A stretch of 64,000 bases of DNA. It comes from Caulobacter sp. Its GTDB lineage: Bacteria; Pseudomonadota; Alphaproteobacteria; Caulobacterales; Caulobacteraceae. Both the position numbers and the translations under genes were made by a program. The stretch is from positions 63,072 to 127,071 of the forward strand of contig JAGHZU010000015.1 of the NCBI GenBank assembly GCA_017745235.1, given 5' to 3'. Shown piece after piece: positions 17,696 through 24,847 of this stretch (position 1 is the first letter of the stretch; every line of letters begins with the position of its first letter). Below the pieces are notes generated by a model. The model worked only from the letters and a program-made list of their open reading frames with translations, did not search any database and was not told the DNA's origin.

Positions 17696-18349
17696 TCAAT
17701 CCACGAAGTCGAAGCCTTCGTCGTCGTCCTCGACCGGGGCCGGCTTGGGCGGGGCGCCGCCCTTGGGCCGTACGAAGCGCAGGGCCGTATGGGTCTTGGA
17801 GAAGGCGCAGACCTTGGTGTCGACCAGGCCGTGGGCCCGGGCCTCGGCCAGGATCTCGGCGTCCTTCAGCGGCGCGCCCTTGCCCTTCTGCGCCACGATC
17901 CAGATCGCGCCCTTGGGAGCCAGCCCCCCGGCCAGATCGTCCAGCTGGTCGAAGTCCGCCAGGTCTTCGACGCCCAGGAACAGCAGGTCGACGTTTTCGT
18001 AGGCGTCGACCGGGGCGACGCGGGTGCGCAGCTCGGCCAGGAAGTCGGCGTCGTCCAGGTTCTCGATCACCACGGTCTGGCCGGCCTTGACGCCCAGCTT
18101 GTCCAGGCGGCCGGGCGGGTTCTGGATGGCGTGCAGCCACTTCGCCGCCTGGCCGGCGTCCAGGGTGAAGCGGGTGCCGTCGTTCAGCACGAGGTCATCG
18201 CCCTCGACCCGCAGGCCGCGCAGGGCGTGGCCCTGGAAGTTGCCCTCGACCGCGCCGCGGAAGATCAGCTTGGGCGGCTCCCACAGGAGCTTGCCCGGCC
18301 CGTCGCCGCCGGAGAGCTGGCCCCAGACGCCCTTGGCTTCCTTGCCCAT
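17696..18349 (-). CDS. DUF3052-like protein
   Basis: A 217-residue soluble acidic protein of unknown function. The middle (about 90-190) resembles DUF3052: LDKLGVKAGQTVVIENL, then FLAELRTRVAP, LLFLGV, and GAIWIVAQKGKGAPLKDAEI, ending with a HTALRFVRPKGG segment. The last 25 residues are a proline-rich then strongly acidic tail (EDDDEGFDFVD). It ends an apparent two-gene operon, starting 3 bp after the enoyl-CoA hydratase stop. No enzymatic motif is evident. Confidence 0.6.
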   Translation of the reverse strand: MGKEAKGVWGQLSGGDGPGKLLWEPPKLIFRGAVEGNFQGHALRGLRVEGDDLVLNDGTRFTLDAGQAAKWLHAIQNPPGRLDKLGVKAGQTVVIENLDDADFLAELRTRVAPVDAYENVDLLFLGVEDLADFDQLDDLAGGLAPKGAIWIVAQKGKGAPLKDAEILAEARAHGLVDTKVCAFSKTHTALRFVRPKGGAPPKPAPVEDDDEGFDFVD

Positions 18350-18352
18350 GCC

Positions 18353-19162
18353 TCAGGCGCCCTTGAACACGGGCGAGCGCTTTTCGAGAATGGCGTCGAC
18401 GCCTTCCATGTGGTCCTCGGTGTGGTGGGCGATGGCCTGGGCCGCCGCGCTCATTTCCATAAGGGTGTCGTAGCTGGCCGTCTGGCCGTGCTTGAGCAGG
18501 CTCTTGGCCATGCGCAGGGCGTGCGGCGGCTGGGCGGCGATGCGTTCGGCCAGGGCCATGGCCTCGCCCATCAGGACGTCGGCGGAGACGGTCCGGCTGA
18601 CCAGGCCCCATTCCTCGGCCTTGGCCGCGTCGATGACGTCGCCGGTGAACAATAGCTCGGCCGCGCGGCTCATGCCGATGGTGCGCGGCATAAGCCAGGC
18701 GCCGCCATCGCCGGGGATCAGGCCCAGCTTGAGGAAGGTGACGCCGAACTTGGCGGTGTCGGCGGCGATGCGGATGTCGGTCATGCAGGCCACGTCGCAG
18801 CCCAGGCCGATGGCCGCGCCATTGACGGCGGCGATCGAGGGGACCTCCAGGCCGTAAATGGCCCGCACGATGCGGTGGATGTTCTTGCGATAGCCGTCGC
18901 GCACGGCCACGCCGTTGCCGCCGAACGCCCCCTCCCGCGCCTTCATCGCCTTGACGTCGCCGCCGGCCGAGAAGGCCCGCCCTGCGCCCGTCAGGATCAC
19001 GCAGCGGATGTCCTGGTCGTCGTTGATCGCCTCGCAGGCGGCCGCCACCTGGTCGCCGTCGCCGGGCGCGCCCAGGGCGTTCATCGCGTCGGGACGGTTG
19101 AGGGTCAGAACCGCGACGTGGCCGCGCTTCTCGGTGAGGATCAGGGGGGTGTCTTGCGCCAT
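18353..19162 (-). CDS. Enoyl-CoA hydratase/isomerase family protein
   Basis: A 269-residue crotonase-fold enzyme, probably hydrating or isomerising acyl-CoA in fatty-acid or related degradation. The oxyanion-hole segment GAGRAFSAGGDVKAM and the second signature AAVNGAAIGLGCDVACMTDIRIAA are clear. The position where hydratases often carry a catalytic acid reads LGLIPGDGGAWLMPR, so an isomerase or other acyl-CoA activity is possible. The ATG at 19162 is used because the extra 19 residues of the longer frame are not family-like. A long palindrome lies 91 bp upstream. Confidence 0.9.
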   Translation of the reverse strand: MAQDTPLILTEKRGHVAVLTLNRPDAMNALGAPGDGDQVAAACEAINDDQDIRCVILTGAGRAFSAGGDVKAMKAREGAFGGNGVAVRDGYRKNIHRIVRAIYGLEVPSIAAVNGAAIGLGCDVACMTDIRIAADTAKFGVTFLKLGLIPGDGGAWLMPRTIGMSRAAELLFTGDVIDAAKAEEWGLVSRTVSADVLMGEAMALAERIAAQPPHALRMAKSLLKHGQTASYDTLMEMSAAAQAIAHHTEDHMEGVDAILEKRSPVFKGA

Positions 19163-19495
19163 CGGACGTTCGCTCCTGCTTTTCTCCCTGCTTAGCGCAC
19201 TTCGCCCCAGGGGAAGCAAGGGAGGCCGTGCGCGCCGCCGCCATGGTGAAGCTTACACCACGTTCATCGAACGTCGTGTAATCAACATATCCCCCTCAGA
19301 TGATCCAAGTGTTCGCTCCAAGTGACATCGTTGTCAGAAGACCAAAGCCACCCGGTTACGCTTGCGAACAAGACGCATCAGCGTCGCTAGGGCATTTTCA
19401 GTAAGCTAAACCGTAAAAAGCATTAGCCACCGGAGGAATCATAGGGTTTTACTGGAATTCAGGGACGCAAGGAAAAACGGCGGCGTACAGTTCAC
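19163..19495. other. Divergent intergenic region between enoyl-CoA hydratase and response regulator
   Basis: No coding sequence seen. It contains the 29-bp palindrome at 19253-19281 and an AT-richer stretch (19380-19450) that should hold the response-regulator promoter, though I could not fix a clear -35/-10 or ECF-type element. Confidence 0.5.
19253..19281. promoter_or_regulatory. Long palindrome, candidate TetR-type operator
   Basis: TTACACCACGTTC-ATC-GAACGTCGTGTAA has 13-bp arms with one mismatch around a 3-bp spacer. It is 91 bp upstream of the enoyl-CoA hydratase start and about 215 bp upstream of the response regulator. TetR-family repressors of fatty-acid degradation bind palindromes of this size, so control of the hydratase gene is a reasonable guess. 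It lacks a U-tract, which argues against a terminator. Confidence 0.5.
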
Positions 19496-19852
19496 ATGTC
19501 CCCAAGGCATGCATTGATCATCGAGGACGAGATCCTCATCGCCCTCGAAGTCGAGGCGTTGCTGCTCGAACAAGGTTTCGAGAGCTTCGACATCGCCGAA
19601 AGTCCGCAGGACGCGCTGGACTGCGCCCTCAAGCGTCAACCCGATCTCATTACAGCCGACTACCGCATCATAGGCGGCACCGGCGTCGAAGCCGTCACCG
19701 CCATCATGGCCCGTCTGGGCCCGATCCCCGTGGTCTACGTCACCGGCAACGCCGACCAGTTGGGCGCGCGCACGCGCACCGTGGTGGACAAGCCCATCTC
19801 GCCTCATCGCCTGGCCGAAGCCTGCGCCCTGGCCACCGGGGCGGCGGCTTAG
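19496..19852 (+). CDS. Stand-alone response regulator receiver protein
   Basis: 118 residues comprising a single CheY-like receiver domain and no output domain. Acidic pocket residues are at IIEDE (9-12), the phosphoacceptor is Asp55 in ITADYR, the switch threonine is in VYVTGNA (about 84), and the conserved lysine is in VVDKPIS (about 98). Receiver-only proteins act in phosphorelays or bind a partner directly. No histidine kinase is adjacent. The FxTAD/PhyR-like form TADYRI and the DKP motif recall alphaproteobacterial single-domain regulators linked to HWE/HisKA_2 kinases, which is only suggestive. Confidence 0.88.
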   Translation: MSPRHALIIEDEILIALEVEALLLEQGFESFDIAESPQDALDCALKRQPDLITADYRIIGGTGVEAVTAIMARLGPIPVVYVTGNADQLGARTRTVVDKPISPHRLAEACALATGAAA

Positions 19853-19906
19853 GCCTTTCCCCAATCTCCATGGCGGCTATTCTGCCGACCCGCCAAGGGG
19901 ATTCCG

Positions 19907-20521
19907 ATGACCATCGTCGACAGCCTGGAGGCGCTGGAAGCGCTCTACCGGCCCGCGCCCGTCGCCGCCTCGACCGTGAAGGTCGCCGACCGGCTCATTC
20001 CCGAATACCGCGCCCTGGTCGAGGCCTCGCCGTTCCTGGCCCTGGCCACCGTTGGGCCGGAGGGGCTGGACTGCAGCCCGCGCGGCGACCAGCCGGGCTT
20101 CGTGCGAGTGGCCGACGAGCGCACGCTGATCCTGCCCGACCGGCGCGGCAACAACCGCATCGACAGCCTGCGCAACGTGGTGCGCGATCCGCGCGTGGCG
20201 CTGATGTTCCTGATCCCCGGCTCGGGCACGACATTCCGGGTGAACGGCCGGGCGGTGATCAGCGCCGATCCCGACCTGCTGGAAAGCTTCGCAGTCGACG
20301 GCAAGGCCCCGCGCACCTGCCTGGTCGTCACCGTGGTCGAGGCCTATTTCCAGTGCGCGCGGGCCATCGTCCGCTCGGGCCTCTGGAAGCCGGAAAATCA
20401 GGTCGATCCCGCGTCCCTGCCCACGCCGGGCGCGATGCTGGCGGCCATGACCGCCGGCGCGGTGGGCGGAAAGCCCTATGACGACGCCTGGCCCGAGCGC
20501 GCGGCGGCCACCCTGTGGTAG
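19907..20521 (+). CDS. Pyridoxamine 5'-phosphate oxidase (PPOX)-family FMN-binding protein
   Basis: A 204-residue flavin-binding split-barrel protein of the MSMEG_1061-like PPOX subfamily. Recognisable parts are the SPFLALATVGPEGLDCSPRGD strand pair near 42-62, a mid-region DRRGNNRIDSLRN, and a C-terminal AYFQCARAIVRSGLW. These proteins are usually FMN- or F420-type oxidoreductases of unknown substrate. It starts 54 bp after the response regulator on the same strand, so cotranscription is possible. A hairpin terminator follows it. Confidence 0.85.
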   Translation: MTIVDSLEALEALYRPAPVAASTVKVADRLIPEYRALVEASPFLALATVGPEGLDCSPRGDQPGFVRVADERTLILPDRRGNNRIDSLRNVVRDPRVALMFLIPGSGTTFRVNGRAVISADPDLLESFAVDGKAPRTCLVVTVVEAYFQCARAIVRSGLWKPENQVDPASLPTPGAMLAAMTAGAVGGKPYDDAWPERAAATLW

Positions 20522-20543
20522 GGCCAGGCCCTAGCGAAGACGA

Positions 20544-20575
20544 AAGCGGCCCCGCCCTTGTGGGCGAGGCCGCTT
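20544..20575. terminator. Bidirectional hairpin between PPOX gene and dksA
   Basis: AAGCGGCCCCGCCC pairs with GGGCGAGGCCGCTT across the loop TTGT, a 14-bp stem with one mismatch. It lies between two convergent genes (ends at 20521 and 20602). The flanking AAs and TTs supply a short tract in each direction. Confidence 0.75.
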
Positions 20576-20601
20576 GAAACACATCGATCGAGGCCGAGAC
20601 C

Positions 20602-21030
20602 TCAGTCGTCGCGATGAACCCGTTCCCGGCGTTCGTGACGTTCCTGGGCTTCCAGGCTGAGCGTGGCGGTGGGCCGCGCATCCAGCCGGGCCAGGCCGAT
20701 CGGCTCGCCGGTTTCCTCGCAGTAGCCGTAGGAGCCGTCCTCGACGCGACGCAACGCCTGGTCGATCTTGGAGATCAGCTTCCGCTGGCGGTCCCGGGTG
20801 CGCAATTCCAGCGCCCGGTCAGTTTCCGACGACGCTCGGTCGGCGAGGTCGGCGTGGTTCTCAGTTTCGGTTTGCAGATGCGAGACCGTTTCGCGAGATT
20901 CGCGAAGGATCTCTTCTTTCCAAGCCAGCAGCTTTTGCTTGAAGTATTCGAGCTGCCGCTCGTTCATGAAGGGCTCGTCGTCCGTAGGACGATACGAGTC
21001 CGGCGCCTTCAGTACAGTGGCCGTTTGCAT
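20602..21030 (-). CDS. dksA: RNA polymerase-binding transcription factor DksA, single-cysteine form
   Basis: Binds the secondary channel of RNA polymerase and works with ppGpp to control rRNA and stress promoters. The 142 residues include the coiled-coil, with the tip aspartates in NHADLADRAS (D61 and D64), and the C-terminal globular domain. The classical four-cysteine zinc finger is reduced to Cys104: YGYCEETGEP replaces CxxC, and TATLSLEAQ replaces the second pair. Single-cysteine DksA proteins are known from alphaproteobacteria such as Rhodobacter and can be functional. Convergent with the PPOX gene. Confidence 0.93.
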   Translation of the reverse strand: MQTATVLKAPDSYRPTDDEPFMNERQLEYFKQKLLAWKEEILRESRETVSHLQTETENHADLADRASSETDRALELRTRDRQRKLISKIDQALRRVEDGSYGYCEETGEPIGLARLDARPTATLSLEAQERHERRERVHRDD

Positions 21031-21205
21031 TAACGCCTCACGCCCCGATGAACTCCGCCCATGGCAGGCGGGGTGCTTATACCAAAACGATAGCTTCGTT
21101 CAATGAACCTCACGTGAGCGGCGCGTTCAGCGACTTTCGCGAACGCGGCGCCCGAGGAGCATCGCCCGAACCTGACAGTATCAACGGGCGATTCCATGAT
21201 GGGTT

Positions 21206-21640
21206 CTAGCCTCGCGCCGCTTCGAGCTTGGCGGCCTCGACCGCCGCCCGGGTTTCGATCTCGTTGAGGATCGCCTCCAGGTTCGGATCGTCGGTCGCCT
21301 CGCGATGCTCGCGCACGGCGGCCTTGAGCCGGGCCAGGGTGCCGGTGGAGACATCGCCGTCCAGGGTGGCCAGCTTCAGGGCGTCGAGAATGTCGAGCAG
21401 GCCGCCGGCCCGCTTCACCGCCCGCCGCTTGCGCTCCATGGGATCCAGATTCGCCTGCAGGGCCAGCAGGGCGTCCAGCGAGCCGACGCCGGCCATCGCC
21501 CCAACGCCACCGGCCTGGGCCACGCCCGCGGCAGGAGCCGCCGCGCCGACCGAAGGCAGGGAAAATCCCGAGCCGCCGCCGGCCGGCTTGGCCCGCGATG
21601 CGCCGGTCGCCCCTACGCTCCCCGTGCCCGAAACCTTCAT
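21206..21640 (-). CDS. fliX: Flagellar assembly trans-acting regulator FliX
   Basis: FliX links early flagellar assembly to activation of the sigma-54 activator FlbD in Caulobacter. The 144 residues start with MKVSGTG, followed by a Gly/Ala/Pro-rich N-terminal third, then a helical region with LDALLALQANLDPMERKRRAVKRAGGLLDILDALKL-type composition and a helical C-terminus. The ATG at 21640 is preferred to a TTG two codons upstream. It is divergent from flgI, as in Caulobacter crescentus. Confidence 0.9.
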   Translation of the reverse strand: MKVSGTGSVGATGASRAKPAGGGSGFSLPSVGAAAPAAGVAQAGGVGAMAGVGSLDALLALQANLDPMERKRRAVKRAGGLLDILDALKLATLDGDVSTGTLARLKAAVREHREATDDPNLEAILNEIETRAAVEAAKLEAARG

Positions 21641-21729
21641 GACCAACGCTGCTCCGACTGTCGAAACCAGGGAGTCTCACCTCACCGGTTAACGGCATCT
21701 TGCGAGCCGCCGCTTGCGGTATGGTTAAT

Positions 21730-21748
21730 GCCGGGCAGAATCTGCCGG
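21730..21748. promoter_or_regulatory. Candidate FlbD-binding (ftr) element
   Basis: GCCGGGCAGAATCTGCCGG contains the perfect palindrome GGCAGA-A-TCTGCC. It resembles the ftr enhancer elements bound by FlbD in Caulobacter flagellar promoters. It lies about 60-80 bp upstream of a sigma-54 promoter for flgI and about 90 bp upstream of fliX. A related half site, GGCAGATTTTCGCC, follows at 21763-21776. TTAA half sites at 21689 and 21725 could be CtrA half sites but lack the full spaced pair. Confidence 0.6.
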
Positions 21749-21807
21749 ACCGGATTGTCGCAGGCAGATTTTCGCCGCCTTTCCACTGATTTCATTGATC
21801 TTTTTGT

Positions 21808-21823
21808 TGGCCCGGTTCTGGCA
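21808..21823 (+). promoter_or_regulatory. Sigma-54 promoter of flgI
   Basis: TGGCCCGGTTCTGGCA matches the -24/-12 consensus TGGCAC-N5-TTGCW at most positions, with GG (21809-21810) and GC (21821-21822) separated by the invariant 10 bp. Transcription would start near 21835, 28 bp before the flgI ATG at 21863. Flagellar class III/IV genes in Caulobacter use this type of promoter. Confidence 0.75.
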
Positions 21824-21862
21824 TGAGGCGGTTCGGGGAAGTCGCCCCGACGCAGGATCGCC

Positions 21863-22975
21863 ATGTCTCGTTCATTCTTCGCCTCCGTTCTGGGCCTTGC
21901 TCTCGCCGCCGTGGCGGTGATCGCCGGCCCGGCCGACGCCAAGTCGCGGATCAAGGACATCGTCGCCTTCGAGGGCGTGCGGGATAACCAGCTGGTCGGC
22001 TACGGCATCGTCGTGGGCCTGAACGGCACCGGCGACAGCCTGCGCAACGCGCCCATGACCAAGCAGAGCCTGGAGGCGATGCTGGAGCGCCAGGGCGTGA
22101 ACGTGCGCGACGGCAACCTCAACACCAAGAACACCGCGGCGGTCATGGTCACCGCCAACCTGCCGCCCTTCTCGGCGACCGGCGCGCGCATGGACGTGAC
22201 GGTCTCGACCCTGGGCGACGCCAAGAGCCTGCTGGGCGGCACCCTGCTGGTCACCGCCCTGCAAGGCGCGGACGGCCAGACCTACGCGGTGGCCCAGGGC
22301 ACGGTGCAGACCGGCTCGATCTCGGCCGGCGGCGCCTCGGGCAGCTCGGTCACCAAGGGCGTTCCGACGGCCGGCCGCATCGCCGCCGGCGGCATCATCG
22401 AGCGCGAGACCGGCTTCCAGATGGTGAACATGGACGTGCTGCGCATGACCCTGCGCAACCCCGACTTCACCACCGCCCGCCGCATCGCCGACGCCGTCAA
22501 CGGCCGCTTCCCCGGCTGCGCCCAGGCCCAGAACCCCACGATCGTCGCCGTCCGCGCCCCGGCCGGCATGGACATGATCAGCTTCGTGACCGCCATCGAG
22601 AACCTGGAGGTCGAACCCGACGCCCCCGCCAAGGTGATCATCGACGAGGTGGCCGGCGTGATCGTGATGGGCGACGACGTGCGCATCAGCCACGTGGCCA
22701 TCGCCCAGGGCAACCTGACCATCTCGGTCCAGGAGACCCCGGCCGTCAGCCAGCCCGCCCCGTTCAGCCAGGGCCGCACCACGGTGGTCCCGCAATCGAC
22801 CGTCAGCGTCGAGGAGGAGAAGGGCCGCAAGCTGCTGACCCTGGGCGGCGGCGCCTCGCTCAAGAGCCTGGTCGGCGGGCTGAACGCCCTGGGCGTGACT
22901 CCGCGCGACATGATCTCGATCCTGCAGGCCATCAAGGCCTCGGGCGCCCTGCAAGCCGACATCGAGGTGATGTGA
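21863..22975 (+). CDS. flgI: Flagellar P-ring protein FlgI
   Basis: Forms the periplasmic P-ring around the flagellar rod. The 370 residues begin with a Sec signal peptide ending near AGPADA (about 26), then the family opening [21 protein letters not shown] and GLNGTGD. The C-terminal half has the typical [11 protein letters not shown] and [23 protein letters not shown]. It starts 28 bp after the predicted sigma-54 start site and its stop overlaps the flgJ start (ATGTGATG). Full length. Confidence 0.96.
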   Translation: MSRSFFASVLGLALAAVAVIAGPADAKSRIKDIVAFEGVRDNQLVGYGIVVGLNGTGDSLRNAPMTKQSLEAMLERQGVNVRDGNLNTKNTAAVMVTANLPPFSATGARMDVTVSTLGDAKSLLGGTLLVTALQGADGQTYAVAQGTVQTGSISAGGASGSSVTKGVPTAGRIAAGGIIERETGFQMVNMDVLRMTLRNPDFTTARRIADAVNGRFPGCAQAQNPTIVAVRAPAGMDMISFVTAIENLEVEPDAPAKVIIDEVAGVIVMGDDVRISHVAIAQGNLTISVQETPAVSQPAPFSQGRTTVVPQSTVSVEEEKGRKLLTLGGGASLKSLVGGLNALGVTPRDMISILQAIKASGALQADIEVM

Positions 22976-23292
22976 TGAGCGCCCTGTCCTCCCTCACCGC
23001 CCCCGCGATCGACACCGCCGGCCCGACCGCCGCCTCCACCGCCGAGCTCCTGCGCCGCGGCAAGATCAAGGAGACGGCCCAGAAGTTCGAGACCTCGTTC
23101 CTGTCGGTGATGATGCAGTCGATGTTCGAGGGGGTGAAAACCTCCGAGCCCTTCGGCGGCGGCAACGGCGAGGAGATGTTCAAGTCCCTCCTGACCGAGG
23201 AGATGGCCAAGCAGGTCACCAAGGCCGGCGGCGTCGGCCTGGCCGCCACGGTCCAGAAGGAAATGCTGAAGATGCAAGGTCTGAAGGAGTAG
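22975..23292 (+). CDS. flgJ: FlgJ-type flagellar rod-binding protein, rod domain only
   Basis: 105 residues corresponding to the N-terminal rod-binding domain of FlgJ ([21 protein letters not shown] and [24 protein letters not shown]). The muramidase domain found in gamma-proteobacterial FlgJ is absent, as is usual in Caulobacter, so another peptidoglycan hydrolase must open the wall for the rod. The ATG at 22975 overlaps the flgI TGA; a GTG one codon upstream is an unlikely start. Cotranscribed with flgI and flbY. Confidence 0.9.
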   Translation: MSALSSLTAPAIDTAGPTAASTAELLRRGKIKETAQKFETSFLSVMMQSMFEGVKTSEPFGGGNGEEMFKSLLTEEMAKQVTKAGGVGLAATVQKEMLKMQGLKE

Positions 23293-23296
23293 GCCC

Positions 23297-23743
23297 ATGG
23301 CCCTGAACGCCACCGACTGCGACGACCGCGTCGAACAGCTGATCATCCTGACCGAGCGCCTGACCGACCTGATCGCCCAGCAGTCCTCGGCTTTCGAAGC
23401 CCGCCGCCCGCACGAGGCGGCGCGGTTCGTCGACGAGATCGCCAAGCTGGCCAACGTCTACCGTCACGAGTCCGCCCGGGTGCGTGCGGCCGTGAGCCTG
23501 GTCTCGGGCGCCTCGCTGCAGCGTCGCCAGCGCCTGATGCGGGCCACCGAAGCGTTCGACGCCGTCCTTGCCCGCCAGGGCCGCGCGGTCGCGGCCGCCC
23601 GCCACGTGACCGAGGGCCTTGTGCGCGCCATCGCCGAGGAAATCGCCGTCCAGCGTCCCCAGGCCTCCGGCTACGGCCCCGGCTCGCAGGGCGCGGCGTA
23701 CCAGCAAAGCGGCACGGCGATTACGCTGAACCAGCGGGCGTAA
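23297..23743 (+). CDS. flbY: Flagellar protein FlbY (FlgN-like)
   Basis: 148 residues, mostly helical, with CDDRVEQLIILTERLTDLIAQQSSAFEARRPHEA at its start, reminiscent of FlgN-type export chaperones, and a disordered Gly/Gln-rich C-terminus. It follows flgJ by 4 bp and has AAGGAG before the ATG. In Caulobacter crescentus the third gene of the flgI operon is called flbY; the name rests on position and composition. A role as hook-protein chaperone is an inference. Confidence 0.78.
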   Translation: MALNATDCDDRVEQLIILTERLTDLIAQQSSAFEARRPHEAARFVDEIAKLANVYRHESARVRAAVSLVSGASLQRRQRLMRATEAFDAVLARQGRAVAAARHVTEGLVRAIAEEIAVQRPQASGYGPGSQGAAYQQSGTAITLNQRA

Positions 23744-23755
23744 AAAACCCCTCGG

Positions 23756-24847
23756 TCACGCCGCCTTCGGCTCCTTCTTCTTCCGCCGCTTGGGCAGACC
23801 CGCCGGGTTGCCCCAGAACGTCACCACCGCCAGCGTGCCCAGCAGGCCCAGGGTCAGGCCCGAGACCGTCATCACCAGGCGGTACGGCAGCCCGCCCACC
23901 TTGGCCGCGTGCAGCGGGAAGTCGGCGTTGGCGATGCGCGAGCCCAGCGGCAGGCCCAGGGCGTCGCGCGAGGCGACCATGCGGCCGTCGGCGGGATCGA
24001 ACCAGGCCATGGAGCGGCCGTTGGGCAGCCATTCCACCGGCTGGCGCAGGCGGATCGCAACCAGGCCGCCGGGCTTGGCCGGCAGGCCGATCGTGCGCAC
24101 CTCCGCGCCGGGGAAGCGGATCTTGGCCTGCCCGATCACCTTGGTCCAGTCCAGGTCCTCGGCCAGCTTGCCGCCCTTGATCTTCGGCGGCTTGGAAGCC
24201 TGCTCCATGGTCGCGGCCGAGGAGAACGGCGCGCGCACGGCGTTGGAGAACCATTTCAGGTTCATCGTCGCGCCCGTGGTCAGCGACAGCACCAGCAGCG
24301 GCGCCACCAGCACGCCCAGGTCACGGTGGTGATGGACGATCGCGGCCCGCTTCATCATCCGGGGCCAGAGGCGGACATGGAACATCCGCCGCGTGGGCCA
24401 CCACAGGATCAGGCCCGTGATCACGAAGCCCAGGCCCGCCAGGCCCGCGATCCCGCCGACGATTTCCCCCGCGTCGCCGTTGAAGAGGTGATGGTGCAGG
24501 TCGAAGATCCAGACCTCGGGCCGCGACCAGTTCGAGGTCCAGGCCTGGACGATGTTGCCGTCCTGGTCGGCATAGGCCGCCTTCTCGCCCTTGTAGGCCA
24601 GCTTGTTCAGGCCCATGCGCGAGGTGGCCAGCACGATCGAGCGCGGTCGGTCCTCGGCGGCGAAGACCTTGGTCGCCATCGCCGCCAGGGTCGCTGTATC
24701 CTGGCGCTGGGCGTCGGCGGCGTGGGGCACGGTGGCGCGCAGGAAGGCGTCCTCATGCACCAGCAAAGCCCCGGTCAGGCCCAGCACCGCCAGCAGCAGG
24801 CCGATCAGCCCGCCGGTCCAACGGTGGAGAAGGCGAAGGATCTTCAT
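23756..24847 (-). CDS. PepSY-domain transmembrane protein
   Basis: 363 residues with four membrane segments (near 10-30, 140-160, 180-210 and 325-350). The N-terminal LRLLHRWTGGLIGLLLAVLGLTGALL, the motif FDLHHHLFNGDAGE and the later VHHHRDLGVLVAPLLVL are typical of PepSY-TM proteins that sit next to siderophore receptors and may act as ferric-siderophore reductases. Conserved histidines in HHHL and HHHRD could bind haem. The ATG at 24847 overlaps the stop of the TonB receptor by 1 bp, so the pair is an operon behind a Fur-like box. Confidence 0.87.
   Translation of the reverse strand: MKILRLLHRWTGGLIGLLLAVLGLTGALLVHEDAFLRATVPHAADAQRQDTATLAAMATKVFAAEDRPRSIVLATSRMGLNKLAYKGEKAAYADQDGNIVQAWTSNWSRPEVWIFDLHHHLFNGDAGEIVGGIAGLAGLGFVITGLILWWPTRRMFHVRLWPRMMKRAAIVHHHRDLGVLVAPLLVLSLTTGATMNLKWFSNAVRAPFSSAATMEQASKPPKIKGGKLAEDLDWTKVIGQAKIRFPGAEVRTIGLPAKPGGLVAIRLRQPVEWLPNGRSMAWFDPADGRMVASRDALGLPLGSRIANADFPLHAAKVGGLPYRLVMTVSGLTLGLLGTLAVVTFWGNPAGLPKRRKKKEPKAA

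Noticed and set aside
21689..21728. TTAA elements between fliX and flgI as a CtrA site
   Set aside because: The two TTAA units are too far apart for the TTAA-N7-TTAA consensus, so only half sites are visible.
22972..22974. GTG start for flgJ one codon upstream
   Set aside because: The ATG at 22975 overlaps the flgI stop and is the normal coupled start.
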